Positions 26,518 through 37,316 of a DNA stretch of 64,000 nucleotides are shown here, in pieces. The DNA comes from Roseivivax sediminis (lineage in GTDB: Bacteria; Pseudomonadota; Alphaproteobacteria; Rhodobacterales; Rhodobacteraceae): assembly GCF_900112685.1 (NCBI RefSeq), contig NZ_FOMS01000002.1, positions 186,001 through 250,000 of the forward strand, in the 5' to 3' direction. The notes beneath the pieces were generated by a model that saw only the letters and a program-made list of their open reading frames with translations, did no database searches and had not been told where the DNA came from. The first letter of the stretch is position 1; every line of letters begins with the position of its first letter. The translations under genes were made by a program, and so were the position numbers.

Positions 26518-27636
26518 ATGAAATTCAGCATGGAGCGCGCGACGCTGCTCAAGGCGGTCAGCCAGGCGCAGTCGGTCGTCGAGCGGCGCAACACTATCCC
26601 GATCCTCGCCAACGTGCTGATCGAGGCCGATGGGGAGGGCGTGCAGTTCCGCGCCACCGACCTCGACATAGAGGTCGTCGACAAGGCGGTCGCGCAGGTC
26701 GAACGCGCCGGGGCGACCACAGTGTCGGCGGTCCTTCTGCACGAGATCGTCCGCAAGCTGCCGGACGGCGCGCTGGTCAGCCTGACCGAGGACGGCGCCG
26801 CGGGCCGCATGACGGTCGAGGCGGGGCGCTCCAACTTCTCGCTCGCGACGCTGCCTAAGGAAGATTTCCCGGTGATGGCGTCGTCGGAATACGCCGCGAA
26901 TTTCTCGGCCAAGGCGTCCGTCCTGCGGCGGCTCTTCGACAAATCGAAATTCGCCATCTCGACGGAAGAGACGCGCTATTATCTCAACGGCGTCTACATG
27001 CACATCGCCGATGGCGAGGACGCTCGCGCGCTGCGCTGCGTGGCGACCGACGGCCACCGCCTCGCGCGGATCGATTCCGAAGTGCCGAGCGGGGCCGAGG
27101 AGATGCCGGGCGTGATCGTGCCGCGCAAGACGGTCGGCGAGATGCGCAAGCTCCTGGAGGACGACGACATGGACATCGCCGTGTCGGTCTCCGAGACCAA
27201 GGTGCGCTTCGCGACGCCCGACATCACGCTGACCTCCAAGGTCATCGACGGGACCTTCCCGGATTATTCGCGGGTGATCCCGCAGAACAACACCAAGCGG
27301 CTCGAGGTCGACGCCGGTGAATTCGCCAAGGCGGTGGACCGGGTCGCCACGGTCAGCTCGGAGCGCAGCCGCGCGGTGAAGATGCAGCTCGACGAGGACC
27401 GGCTGATCCTGTCGGTCAACGCCCCCGACAGCGGCGCGGCGGAGGAAGAGCTGGCCGTCGCCTATGGCGACGAGCGGCTGGAGATCGGTTTCAACGCCAA
27501 GTACCTCCTGGAGATCGCCAGCCAGGTGGACCGCGAGAACGCGGTGTTCCTGTTCAACTCCTCCGGCGATCCGACGCTGATGCGCGAGGGGAACGACACC
27601 TCGGCGGTCTATGTCGTGATGCCGATGCGGGTGTGA
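26518..27636 (+). CDS. dnaN: DNA polymerase III beta subunit (sliding clamp)
   Basis: 372 residues, three repeated clamp domains, starting MKFSMERATLLKAVSQAQSVVERRNTIPILANVLIEA and ending VYVVMPMRV, the standard termini. GGAGAGG lies just upstream of the start. Encircles DNA and tethers the replicative polymerase. Separated from dnaA by 174 nt in which no gene is seen. Confidence 0.98.
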   Translation: MKFSMERATLLKAVSQAQSVVERRNTIPILANVLIEADGEGVQFRATDLDIEVVDKAVAQVERAGATTVSAVLLHEIVRKLPDGALVSLTEDGAAGRMTVEAGRSNFSLATLPKEDFPVMASSEYAANFSAKASVLRRLFDKSKFAISTEETRYYLNGVYMHIADGEDARALRCVATDGHRLARIDSEVPSGAEEMPGVIVPRKTVGEMRKLLEDDDMDIAVSVSETKVRFATPDITLTSKVIDGTFPDYSRVIPQNNTKRLEVDAGEFAKAVDRVATVSSERSRAVKMQLDEDRLILSVNAPDSGAAEEELAVAYGDERLEIGFNAKYLLEIASQVDRENAVFLFNSSGDPTLMREGNDTSAVYVVMPMRV

Positions 27637-27925
27637 TCTAAGGCCCTAGAAGGTGCCGGGCGCGCGCCGGACCGGGGGCTGGCGATGCGACCTCCGAGGT
27701 CTGCGCTTTATCCGGGCCAGGCTCCTCCGCAATATGAACGTCGCACGCGGGTGAAAACGCGCCAGACCGCCGGGCCGGTCCGGCGCGCGCCCGGCACCTT
27801 CGGTGTTGTTCGGGCGGATCGGCGCATCGCTCAGCTGTTGCGGGGCAGGACGGAGGCCGCGCGTTAGCCTAAGTCGCCCCCTTCCGCTTGCAAACCGCCC
27901 GCCCCCGCGCGTTAAGTCGCGCAGA
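27637..27925. other. Intergenic region between dnaN and recF
   Basis: About 290 nt mostly occupied by a palindromic repeat (27649-27801). The recF ribosome site and any promoter are in the last part; nothing else was recognised. Confidence 0.55.
27649..27801. repeat. Long-armed palindromic repeat, copy 2
   Basis: Perfect 27-nt inverted arms (27649-27675 and 27775-27801), beginning gaaggtgccgggcgcgcgcc, separated by 99 nt. Inside, 27689-27711 is the reverse complement of the core of copy 1 (5930-5952), with only two changes in 23 positions. The order arm-core-arm and the core's position nearer one arm agree between copies, so this is the same element in opposite orientation. The RNA of either strand could fold into a long hairpin. 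Confidence 0.8.
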
Positions 27926-29026
27926 ATGTCGCTTTATCTCGCCCGCCTGACCCTGTCGCATTTCCGCTCTCACAGGCGGGTCGCGCTCGACCTCGATGCG
28001 CGGCCGGTGGCGCTTTACGGGCCGAACGGGGCGGGCAAGACCAACCTTCTTGAGGCGGTGTCGCTGTTCTCTCCGGGCCGCGGGATGCGCCGCGCCAGCG
28101 CGCAGGACATCGCCCGCCGGCCCGAGGCGCTCGGCTGGAAGGTGACCGGCGATCTCGTCACGCCCGGCACGCGCCACGACGTCGCCTTCACCTCGGAGGG
28201 CGGGGCCCCCCGCGCGGTGCGCATCGACGACAAGGTCGCGGCGCAGGTCGCGTTGGGGCGGCTGGCGCGGGTGCTCTGGCTGGTGCCGGCGATGGACCGG
28301 CTGTGGATCGAAGGCGCCGAAGGGCGCCGCCGCTTTCTCGACCGCATGGCGCTGTCCTTCTTCCCGGCGCATGGCGAGGCGTCGCTCGACTACGAAAAGG
28401 CGATGCGCGACCGCAACCGCCTGCTGAAGGACCAGGTGCGCGACCCGGGCTGGTATCGGGCCCTCGAGGCGCAGATGGCGCGCACCGGCACCGCCATCCA
28501 CGTCTCCCGCCAGGCCACGCTCGTCCGGATAGAGGCCGCGCAGGCGGGGGCGGAAACCGCCTTTCCCACCGCCGGCCTGACCCTGACCCAGACCGAGGGA
28601 GAGATGCCCGCCACCGAGGAGGATCTGCGCGTCGCGCTGGAAGAGGGGCGCGCGAGAGACCTTGCTGCCGGGCGGACGCTGGTCGGGCCGCACCGCGCCG
28701 ACCTATACGGTGTATTCGCCGCCAAGGGCGTGCCCGCCGCCGACAGTTCCACCGGAGAGCAGAAGGCGCTGCTGATCTCTCTCATCCTCGCCAATGCGCG
28801 CGCTCTGGCCGAAGAGATCGGCGCGGCGCCGATCCTGCTACTGGACGAGGTGGCGGCGCATCTCGACGCTGGGCGCCGCGCGAGCCTCTACGACGAGATC
28901 GCCGCGCTTGGCGCACAGGCGTGGATGACCGGCACCGGGCCGGAACTGTTCGAGGATCTGGGCGACCGCGCGCAGCGCGTGGCGGTGGCAGAGGAGGAGG
29001 GGGTGTCGAAGGTGGTGCCGCAATGA
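27926..29026 (+). CDS. recF: DNA replication and repair protein RecF
   Basis: 366 residues of an SMC-like ATPase: Walker A GPNGAGKT (32-39), ABC signature STGEQKALLISL, and Walker B ILLLDEVAAHLD. Loads RecA at single-strand gaps with RecO/RecR. Start at 27926 (MSLYLARLTLSHFRSH) matches the family; the frame upstream overlaps the repeat and is rejected. The stop overlaps the start of the next gene (ATGA). Confidence 0.96.
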   Translation: MSLYLARLTLSHFRSHRRVALDLDARPVALYGPNGAGKTNLLEAVSLFSPGRGMRRASAQDIARRPEALGWKVTGDLVTPGTRHDVAFTSEGGAPRAVRIDDKVAAQVALGRLARVLWLVPAMDRLWIEGAEGRRRFLDRMALSFFPAHGEASLDYEKAMRDRNRLLKDQVRDPGWYRALEAQMARTGTAIHVSRQATLVRIEAAQAGAETAFPTAGLTLTQTEGEMPATEEDLRVALEEGRARDLAAGRTLVGPHRADLYGVFAAKGVPAADSSTGEQKALLISLILANARALAEEIGAAPILLLDEVAAHLDAGRRASLYDEIAALGAQAWMTGTGPELFEDLGDRAQRVAVAEEEGVSKVVPQ

Positions 29027-29643
29027 CAGTGACCGTGTCGGCCCTCGCGCTTTATGCCGGCGCGCTCCTTATCCTGTTCCTCACGCCCGGACCCGTCTGG
29101 GTGGCGATGATCGCGCGCACGCTGACCGGCGGGTTAGCCGCTGCCTGGCCGCTGGCGCTGGGGGTCGTGGTGGGCGACGTCGTCTGGCCTTTCCTCGCGA
29201 TCCTCGGCGTCGCCTGGATCGTGGAGCAATACGACGGCGCGATGACCGTGCTGCGCTGGGTCGCCGCCGCAACCTTCATCGCCATGGGCGTGATGATCCT
29301 GCGCAAGGCCGGCGACACGATCGGTGCAGACAGCCGGCTCACCCGGCCGGGCGCTGCGGCGGGGTTCGTCGCCGGGCTGGCGGCGATCCTCGGCAATCCC
29401 AAGGCGATCCTGTTCTACATGGGAATGCTGCCGGGCTTCTTCGATCTGGGGGCGCTCACGCGCGCCGACATCACCGCCATCGTCACGCTCTCGGCGATCA
29501 TGCCGCTGGTCGGCAATCTCGTGCTCGCGGTGTCGGTCGACCGGGCGCGGAGACTTCTCGCCTCGCCACGGGCGGTGCGTCGCATGAACCGCGGGGCCGG
29601 GATCGCGCTGATCCTCGTGGGACTCGTCATCCCCTTGGCCTGA
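29023..29643 (+). CDS. LysE/RhtB family amino acid exporter
   Basis: 206 residues with about six hydrophobic helices. LysE-type features: N-terminal LTPGPVWVAMIARTLTGGLAAAWPLALG and a later AILGNPKAILFYMGMLPGFFD. Exports amino acids or similar metabolites across the inner membrane; substrate unknown. Translationally coupled to recF, apparently by chance of location rather than function. Confidence 0.9.
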   Translation: MTVTVSALALYAGALLILFLTPGPVWVAMIARTLTGGLAAAWPLALGVVVGDVVWPFLAILGVAWIVEQYDGAMTVLRWVAAATFIAMGVMILRKAGDTIGADSRLTRPGAAAGFVAGLAAILGNPKAILFYMGMLPGFFDLGALTRADITAIVTLSAIMPLVGNLVLAVSVDRARRLLASPRAVRRMNRGAGIALILVGLVIPLA

Positions 29644-32163
<2,520 letters not shown>

Positions 32164-32547
32164 GGGAGTGTAGGATCGCGTACAATCGTGCGCGATACCC
32201 ATGAACTTGCGCGATTTGCCCAATAGCTTGCGTGAAGGCGCGGGCTGTCGTGTGAACTATCGCAGGCCAGGCGTTCAGTCCGACATTGCGGGGCAGCAGG
32301 TCTGACCGCGACGGAGAGGGATGAACTATCGGTCTTCAGGTCTGCCGAGAAATGCTCGTAGGAGATGTCCGCGCGCCCCGCGATCTATCCGTCGAAATTG
32401 CAAGTCTTGTCCGTGACCCCGCGATGGTCGCCAGTCGCCTAATCGTCGACTGCGCTCCGACGCGCCACAGCCTGACGTTTCCGCCGTTGGCCGCGCCCGC
32501 GTCTTCCATATGCCGGGTCCGACTTCAGTCGCCGGGTTTTTCTGCCG
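32164..32547. other. Intergenic region downstream of gyrB
   Basis: About 380 nt between convergent gyrB and the DUF983 gene. No gene, no strong terminator and no repeat was recognised. A weak series of cgcgat/atcgcg strings near 32176-32216 might form a structure but lacks a T tract. Confidence 0.45.
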
Positions 32548-32943
32548 CTATCCGCGTGGTCTGCCAAAGCCATGCATCTCCTTGGCCCATTGGTAGCCGA
32601 CGATCATTCCCTTTATTCTGGGCAGCATCAGCAGGGAGAGCACTGTCGCGATCGTGCAGAGCAGAAGCGCGAGCATGAGCGGGTCATCGCGGAGGTAGCC
32701 GAACGTCGCGTGCAGGATGAAGGCCATGACGTGTCCCACGATCAGGATCGTGACGTAAGCCGGTCCGTCATCCGCCCGGTGGTGGTGAAGTTCTTCGCCG
32801 CATTCAGGGCAGCGATCCCGCACCTTGAGGTAGCCGGAGAACAGCTTGCCCTCTGCGCAATTCGGGCAGCGCTCTTTCAGCCCACGAAGGACGGCAGGCT
32901 TCACCTCGCGTTCAGGTTCGGCGTGGGTGGTCGTCGTTGTCAT
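32548..32943 (-). CDS. DUF983 family zinc-ribbon membrane protein
   Basis: 131 residues: N-terminal KPAVLRGLKERCPNCAEGKLFSGYLKVRDRCPECGEELHHHRADDGPAY places a four-Cys zinc ribbon at residues 26, 29, 45 and 48. Two membrane segments follow (about 63-80 and 88-107). DUF983 proteins are widespread in alphaproteobacteria, often near cytochrome oxidase or other genes; function not established. Start at 32943 (MTTTTTHAEPE) is in keeping with the family. Confidence 0.88.
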   Translation of the reverse strand: MTTTTTHAEPEREVKPAVLRGLKERCPNCAEGKLFSGYLKVRDRCPECGEELHHHRADDGPAYVTILIVGHVMAFILHATFGYLRDDPLMLALLLCTIATVLSLLMLPRIKGMIVGYQWAKEMHGFGRPRG

Positions 32944-33037
32944 TGTCGATACTCCGCGACAGAGGTTTTGGCGGCCGCTGTTGGCAAACCTCGTGGAATG
33001 TGCTGCCAGGGCGGCCGCGTCGGCACCCCTGCTCGGG

Positions 33038-33220
33038 TCAGTATCCCGGGGTGAACCGGGTCCGTCTGTGCTTGGACTGTTCGATCTCGTCAACCACCGC
33101 AACCGCGAGATCCTCGTAAGAGATCATTCTGCCCTCGGTTCCGACGAGAAGCTGATCGGTGCCCTGACGGAACTGACCGGTCCGCTCTGCGGGGCCGAAC
33201 ATTCCCGAGCGTGACAAGGC
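33038..33220 (-). pseudogene. C-terminal remnant of an NAD(P)-dependent oxidoreductase (NmrA/YwnB-like)
   Basis: About 60 codons read SRSGMFGPAERTGQFRQGTD followed by QLLVGTEGRMISYEDLAVAVVDEIEQSKHRRTRFTPGY and a stop. This strongly resembles the C-terminus of NAD(P)H-binding epimerase-like proteins that end ...ISYEDYAVALVDEIExPxHxRRRFTVGY. The N-terminal Rossmann part (about 150 residues) is missing; upstream sequence in all frames is unrelated. It marks decayed DNA between gyrB and the integrated element. Confidence 0.65.
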
Positions 33221-33464
33221 GGCGCATCTCTGCCAGCGGCCCGGTCCAGTGCGTCCGAGAGCTAGCCGGGCGCGACGCGCAGCAGGCCATCCGGTCACCG
33301 ACCCATCCTTCCGGGTAGAGATGATATCCCCAAACCCAATTCGCGTTGAGGCTTCGGAGGCGTATCTTCCTGGTACGCAGACAGGCCGCCCTGATCGACT
33401 GGCGCTCTGCCTGCTGACCGCAAAACTCGACGTTCCAGGTCGGGCCGACAGAAAGGGGACATCC

Positions 33465-33590
33465 ATGTCGCGCAATGAAATCGAGAGCGAAGTGCAAGCG
33501 AAGCGACGTGCCCAGGTCCGGGGCTACGTCTTTGAAGGGCTCCTCGGCGCCGCGCTGCTCGTGTTCGTCGTGACGCAGCTCATGCACTAG
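33465..33590 (+). CDS. Small single-span membrane protein (hypothetical)
   Basis: 41 residues starting MSRNEIESEVQAKRRAQVRG, with a charged N-terminus and one C-terminal hydrophobic segment (about 24-40). GAAAGGGG lies 6-10 nt upstream of the ATG. No family recognised. The charge/hydrophobicity layout and good ribosome site argue for a real gene, but it is short and lies in a decayed region. Confidence 0.5.
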   Translation: MSRNEIESEVQAKRRAQVRGYVFEGLLGAALLVFVVTQLMH

Positions 33591-34046
33591 TGCCGCGATC
33601 GCCGCAATTTACGGTCGCCGCCGATTGTGAAGCGGACTTGGGAACGGATCGTCCCGTGCACGGCTACGAGATGATGCAAGGGACCGGCAGCACCCCAATA
33701 GCCGATCTCCGAACCATCGCCTCCGCGCGAGATGGTATCTTTCCCAGGCGTAACGAGTTCCGGTCTGTCAGTTGGCGCTGGCAGACCGTTTTCTGTCCGC
33801 TGGCCACACGAAACGCCATTCGCGACACGAGCGCTACCGGGGCAACCCGGTCATGCCCTGGAAGGGGTACTGAGCGGTCATGGCCGCTGAGACAGAGCCT
33901 TCTCGTGCGCCGCCGTTGCTGGCTTGAAGCGCGAAGATTGAAACGCCGTCCCGACTCAAGGTGCTCGGTGGAGCCCGACATTTCCCGAAATGGCCAAAGG
34001 GCACCTACAGGCGTTGTCCGATAAGTCGATGGTATTTTCCGTAAAA
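33591..34046. other. Non-coding stretch left of the integrated element
   Basis: About 455 nt with no gene recognised in any frame. It ends at the left copy of the 19-bp attachment repeat. Confidence 0.45.
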
Positions 34047-34065
34047 CTCTGGTGCCGGTGATAGG
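34047..34065. repeat. Left attachment site (attL-like), 19-bp direct repeat
   Basis: Identical to 54834-54852 at the tRNA-Thr 3' end. After the 19 identical bases similarity fades (only gaac is shared a few bases later), as expected when the inner side belongs to the element. Confidence 0.85.
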
Positions 34066-34207
34066 CATTGAACATCAATACCTAGACATTCCGAGTCGTT
34101 CCGGTGAGTGCCGACCACGAATGAATCCAGTCATTTAGTTGTTCCGGGCGGTTCCGGTCCGCTCCGAGGTATGCTAGATATTGGGGTGGACTGGAAGGTG
34201 GATCCGA

Positions 34208-35416
34208 ATGCCCGCCCTGCACAAGCTCCTGCACTCCCGCATCCCCGGCCTGCCGCCGGGCAAGCACTCCGATGGCGGTGGCCTCTGGCTGCACAAGCGA
34301 GACGATGGCGGCGCGCAGTGGTTTATGCGTGTGACGGTCCACGGACGACGCCGGGAGATGGGACTTGGCCGGCTGTCCGATGTCTCGCTGAAGGAAGCGC
34401 GCCTCGCAGCAGAGAAGTGCCGCGCTCTGGTCCGTGAAGGCAAAGACCCGATCAAGGAACGCGAGCGCCAGCGCCGGGAAGCGGCCAGGGCCGACAACAC
34501 GCTCCGCACCGTGGCCGAAGATGCCTTCGAGGCCCGCAAGGCTGAACTCCGCAAAGACGGCAAGGCCGGCCGCTGGTTCTCACCGCTTGAGCTTCACGTT
34601 CTTCCGAAGCTCGGCAAGGTGCCGGTCGAAGACGTGAACCAGCAAGACATCAAGGAAACGCTGGCGCCAATTTGGCATACGAAAGCCGACACGGCGCGAA
34701 AGGCGATGAACCGGCTGAACATCGTGTTCAAGCATGCGGCCGCGCTCGGGCTCGACGTGGATCTCCAGTCAACCGACAAGGCGCGCGCGCTTCTTGGAAA
34801 GAGCAGGCATCAGCCGACGAACATCGTGGCAATGGACTGGCGCGACGTGCCAGCGTTCTACGCCTCCTTGGCCGAGCCGACCATCACGCATCTGGCGCTG
34901 AAGTTGTTGATCCTGACCGGCACGCGCTCGAAGCCGCTCCGTTTCCTGCACGAGGACCACATCGACGGCGAAACCTGGATCATCCCGGGCGAGTTGATGA
35001 AAGGCCTCGAAGGCTCAACACAGGACTTCCGGGTACCGCTCTCCTCGGAGTCGCAGTCGGTGATCGAGCAGGTGCGGCCGCGCGCACGTGATGGCTACCT
35101 GTTCCCCAGCGTTCGGAAGGGCGTCATCTCGGACGCCACCATGGCGCGGCTGATGGAACGACGAGAGATGCCCGAGCGACCGCATGGTTTCAGGTCGAGC
35201 TTGCGGACGTGGTTGTCCGAGGCGACTGACGCGCCTCCGGATGTCGCTGAAACCGTTCTCGCTCACGCGACCGGCAGTGCGGTGGAGCGGGCGTACCGTC
35301 GAACAGACTTCCTTGAGCAACGGCGAGCACTGATGGAGCGGTGGGCGCAGCACGTCACCGGCAATTCCGGAAAGTTGGTTCAGTTCGCGCTTCCGTTAAA
35401 CGTTGCCGAAACTTGA
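34208..35416 (+). CDS. Tyrosine-type site-specific integrase (P4 type, DUF4102 arm domain)
   Basis: 402 residues. The N-terminal arm-binding domain has LPPGKHSDGGGLWLHKRDDGGAQWFMRVTVHGRRREMGLGRLSDVSL (about 15-62), followed by a core-binding domain and the catalytic domain. Visible catalytic residues: Arg240 (LTGTR), His326 and Arg329 (HGFR), His353 (LAHA) and Tyr363 (AYRR). Such integrases insert elements at tRNA 3' ends, matching the tRNA-Thr repeats here. Start at 34208 with AAGGTGGA upstream; a start at 34181 would add nine residues. Confidence 0.95.
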   Translation: MPALHKLLHSRIPGLPPGKHSDGGGLWLHKRDDGGAQWFMRVTVHGRRREMGLGRLSDVSLKEARLAAEKCRALVREGKDPIKERERQRREAARADNTLRTVAEDAFEARKAELRKDGKAGRWFSPLELHVLPKLGKVPVEDVNQQDIKETLAPIWHTKADTARKAMNRLNIVFKHAAALGLDVDLQSTDKARALLGKSRHQPTNIVAMDWRDVPAFYASLAEPTITHLALKLLILTGTRSKPLRFLHEDHIDGETWIIPGELMKGLEGSTQDFRVPLSSESQSVIEQVRPRARDGYLFPSVRKGVISDATMARLMERREMPERPHGFRSSLRTWLSEATDAPPDVAETVLAHATGSAVERAYRRTDFLEQRRALMERWAQHVTGNSGKLVQFALPLNVAET

Positions 35417-35455
35417 GTGCGATAGGTGTGGGTCATTCAAAGCAAGGACTTGGAG

Positions 35456-35641
35456 ATGACCGATAGAATGATGCGCCGCCCCGAAGTCGAGGCAATGACC
35501 GGATTAAGTCGGTCCACGATTTACGAGCTGATGCCTCGCGGGCTGTTCCCCCAGCCGGTCAGGATTGGCCGCCGCGCTGTGGCTTGGCGGCTGTCAAGTA
35601 TCCAGACCTGGATGGATGAGGCGGAAGGAGTGACGGCATGA
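35456..35641 (+). CDS. AlpA-family transcriptional regulator (first copy)
   Basis: 61 residues, single helix-turn-helix of the AlpA/phage-excisionase type: MRRPEVEAMTGLSRSTIYELMPRGLFPQPVRIGRRAVAWRLSSIQTWM. AlpA-like proteins activate integrase or excision genes in P4-type elements. Start at 35456 is chosen for the GGACTTGGAG upstream; an ATG at 35426 would add 10 residues. Its stop overlaps the next gene (ATGA). Confidence 0.88.
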   Translation: MTDRMMRRPEVEAMTGLSRSTIYELMPRGLFPQPVRIGRRAVAWRLSSIQTWMDEAEGVTA

Positions 35642-36231
35642 GCAAGCCACGTCCCCCGATAGTAAACGCAGACGCATTGGCCGGTGGTCGTGATGATATA
35701 TCCGCGTTGGCGGCTAGACTCCGTCAATACGAAGCACTCAGAAATCAGGGCGAGATCACAACGAGCTTCATCGCCTTCGAGGCCATTGCGGCCCTGATGG
35801 GCGGTATTGCCGAAGGGTATTCTGAGGATGAAATCGCGAAAGCTTGGCCTCGCGAGGTTTGGGGAACCGACACTGTCTCAGTTCCGGCCGCTCTTCTCCG
35901 CCAGATTGCGCAATGTTGGATCAAATACCGTGATCCTGAAAATGAATCGACGCTCGGTGAAGTGTTCCGCGTAGAGGGGCGTGGCGCTGGAAGCCATCGT
36001 GCTGCCAGTATTCAGCGCACACGAGACAAGTCGCGCCGGCTCGCCAATCTTGCAATAGTGAAATATCTCGCTGAAGGGGCGTCCAAGGAGCCATTATCAG
36101 TCGAGGCTGCTTGCGCCCATGTGGCCGAGCAGGAGGGTGTCAAGTCGGGCACCGTCGAGAAAGCGTGGAAGAAGTATAAGCCCGAGATATGGCCGCAACT
36201 TATTGAGATGGGACTTATTTCTGAGGGGTAA
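35638..36231 (+). CDS. Hypothetical protein of the element
   Basis: 197 residues, no recognised family. Mostly helical, with a basic stretch near the middle (SIQRTRDKSRRLANLAIVKYLA). The C-terminal part (VEAACAHVAEQEGVKSGTVEKAWKKYKPEIWPQLIEM) looks like a small helix-turn-helix and could bind DNA. Overlaps the AlpA-like gene by 4 nt, suggesting joint regulation. Codon use looks less GC-rich than the chromosomal genes. Confidence 0.78.
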   Translation: MSKPRPPIVNADALAGGRDDISALAARLRQYEALRNQGEITTSFIAFEAIAALMGGIAEGYSEDEIAKAWPREVWGTDTVSVPAALLRQIAQCWIKYRDPENESTLGEVFRVEGRGAGSHRAASIQRTRDKSRRLANLAIVKYLAEGASKEPLSVEAACAHVAEQEGVKSGTVEKAWKKYKPEIWPQLIEMGLISEG

Positions 36232-36319
36232 AAAGCTCAGTACCTTCCCCCCGTGATGGCGCCAAGCGAGGCCAATACCTTTCCAGCACGTTCCAAACGC
36301 TTGCTGAAAGGTTCGTCCA

Positions 36320-36505
36320 ATGCCCGCCCGTGTTTTCCGCCGCCCCGACGTCGAAGAAATGACTGGTCTCAGCTGCTCGTCCATCTACGAGATGATGGCG
36401 CGTGGCGATTTTCCCAAGCCCATCCGCATTGGTCGTCGCGCTGTCGCGTGGCGCGAGGCCGACCTGAATGCGTGGTTCGAAACCCGAGAGCCCGCAGCAG
36501 CATAA
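36320..36505 (+). CDS. AlpA-family transcriptional regulator (second copy)
   Basis: 61 residues: MPARVFRRPDVEEMTGLSCS, then SIYEMMARGDFPKPIRIGRRAVAWREADLNAWFE. Clearly paralogous to the protein at 35456-35641, with the same RRP(E/D)VE-MTGLS-SSIYE-M-RG-FP-P-RIGRRAVAWR pattern. AAAGG at a good distance from the ATG. Two AlpA-like regulators within 700 nt suggests either a duplicated switch or one excisionase and one activator. Confidence 0.88.
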   Translation: MPARVFRRPDVEEMTGLSCSSIYEMMARGDFPKPIRIGRRAVAWREADLNAWFETREPAAA

Positions 36506-36610
36506 AGAAACCCCCGCGACCCTTTACGGGCGGCAGGGGCAATTTCTTATGCAGGGATGCCGAGAGATTAGTGAAGTCCGCCCGATCCTGCAAGAACAAT
36601 GGATCGAGCA

Positions 36611-36970
36611 ATGAAGTTCACCGACGAAAAGCCCCCGAAGAATGCCAAGCGCATCTACCGCTGGGCCGACCTTCCCGAGTGCCTCGCGCCGGGCAAATAC
36701 TTGATCGAAGACAGCGATGGCCAGTCGCGCGAGATTTGGTGCCACAAGAACCGCCAGCGGGTGCTGGAGGGTTTGATCCGCTCGCCGCTGTTCTCGGCCA
36801 GCTATGCCCGGCTCAGCGATCACGTTGACCACCTCAAGCGCGCTGGCGTCGACATCGAAACGTTGATGTTCCGCAACGACCCGGAGACCGGTCGGAAGAC
36901 CTACGGCATCTACCGGCTCGTCAGCAATGTGACCCGCGTGGATACGCAGAACGCGGAGGTGGCGGCATGA
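36611..36970 (+). CDS. Hypothetical phage-type protein
   Basis: 119 residues: MKFTDEKPPKNAKRIYRWADLPECL followed by a region with KNRQRVLEGLIRSPLFSASYARLSDHVDHLKRAGVDIETLMF, resembling a winged-helix or helix-turn-helix protein found in phage replication regions. No precise family. Start at 36611 (GGA 10 nt upstream) or 36599. The stop overlaps the next ORF (ATGA); it is the first of nine consecutive coupled genes. Confidence 0.72.
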   Translation: MKFTDEKPPKNAKRIYRWADLPECLAPGKYLIEDSDGQSREIWCHKNRQRVLEGLIRSPLFSASYARLSDHVDHLKRAGVDIETLMFRNDPETGRKTYGIYRLVSNVTRVDTQNAEVAA

Positions 36971-37086
36971 ACGCGCGCAGCATCTCCCCGTTCGACATGC
37001 AGGTTCGTCGTATCCGCTGGCAGACTGGCGCCTCCGAGACGCCAGCCCGCGTCATCGCTGGCCTCGCATATGGGGGGCACAGCTGA
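36967..37086 (+). CDS. Very short coupled ORF, hypothetical
   Basis: 39 residues starting MNARSISPFDMQVRRIRWQT. Its ATG overlaps the preceding stop (ATGA) and its own stop overlaps the next ATG (TGATG), so it sits exactly within a chain of coupled genes. Basic N-terminal half; no family recognised. Retained as a gene because of the overlaps at both ends. Confidence 0.55.
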   Translation: MNARSISPFDMQVRRIRWQTGASETPARVIAGLAYGGHS

Positions 37087-37316
37087 TGCCCTCGTTCACC
37101 ACGATCAAGAAGAACGACCGCGAGGAAATCCGCATCATGCGGAACGACTTCAAAGGTCACGACATGATCAACGTCCGCGTCTTCTACGACGCGGGCGGCG
37201 AGATGAAGCCGGGCAAGCAGGGCATCGCGTTTAAGGCCGAGATGCTGCCGGATGTCCTGTGGGCTCTCAACGAGACACTGGCGATGCCGCCCGAGTGCGG
37301 AGGGCATCAGCAATGA
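37086..37316 (+). CDS. PC4/p15-like (YdbC-type) small protein, copy 1
   Basis: 76 residues with the transcriptional coactivator p15/PC4-like pattern: RIMRNDFKGHDMINVRVFYDAGGEMKPGKQGIAFKAEMLPDVLWALNETL. The fold binds single-stranded DNA and is common in phage and mobile elements. Starts inside a TGATG and ends in an ATGA overlap. A paralogue follows directly. Confidence 0.72.
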   Translation: MPSFTTIKKNDREEIRIMRNDFKGHDMINVRVFYDAGGEMKPGKQGIAFKAEMLPDVLWALNETLAMPPECGGHQQ

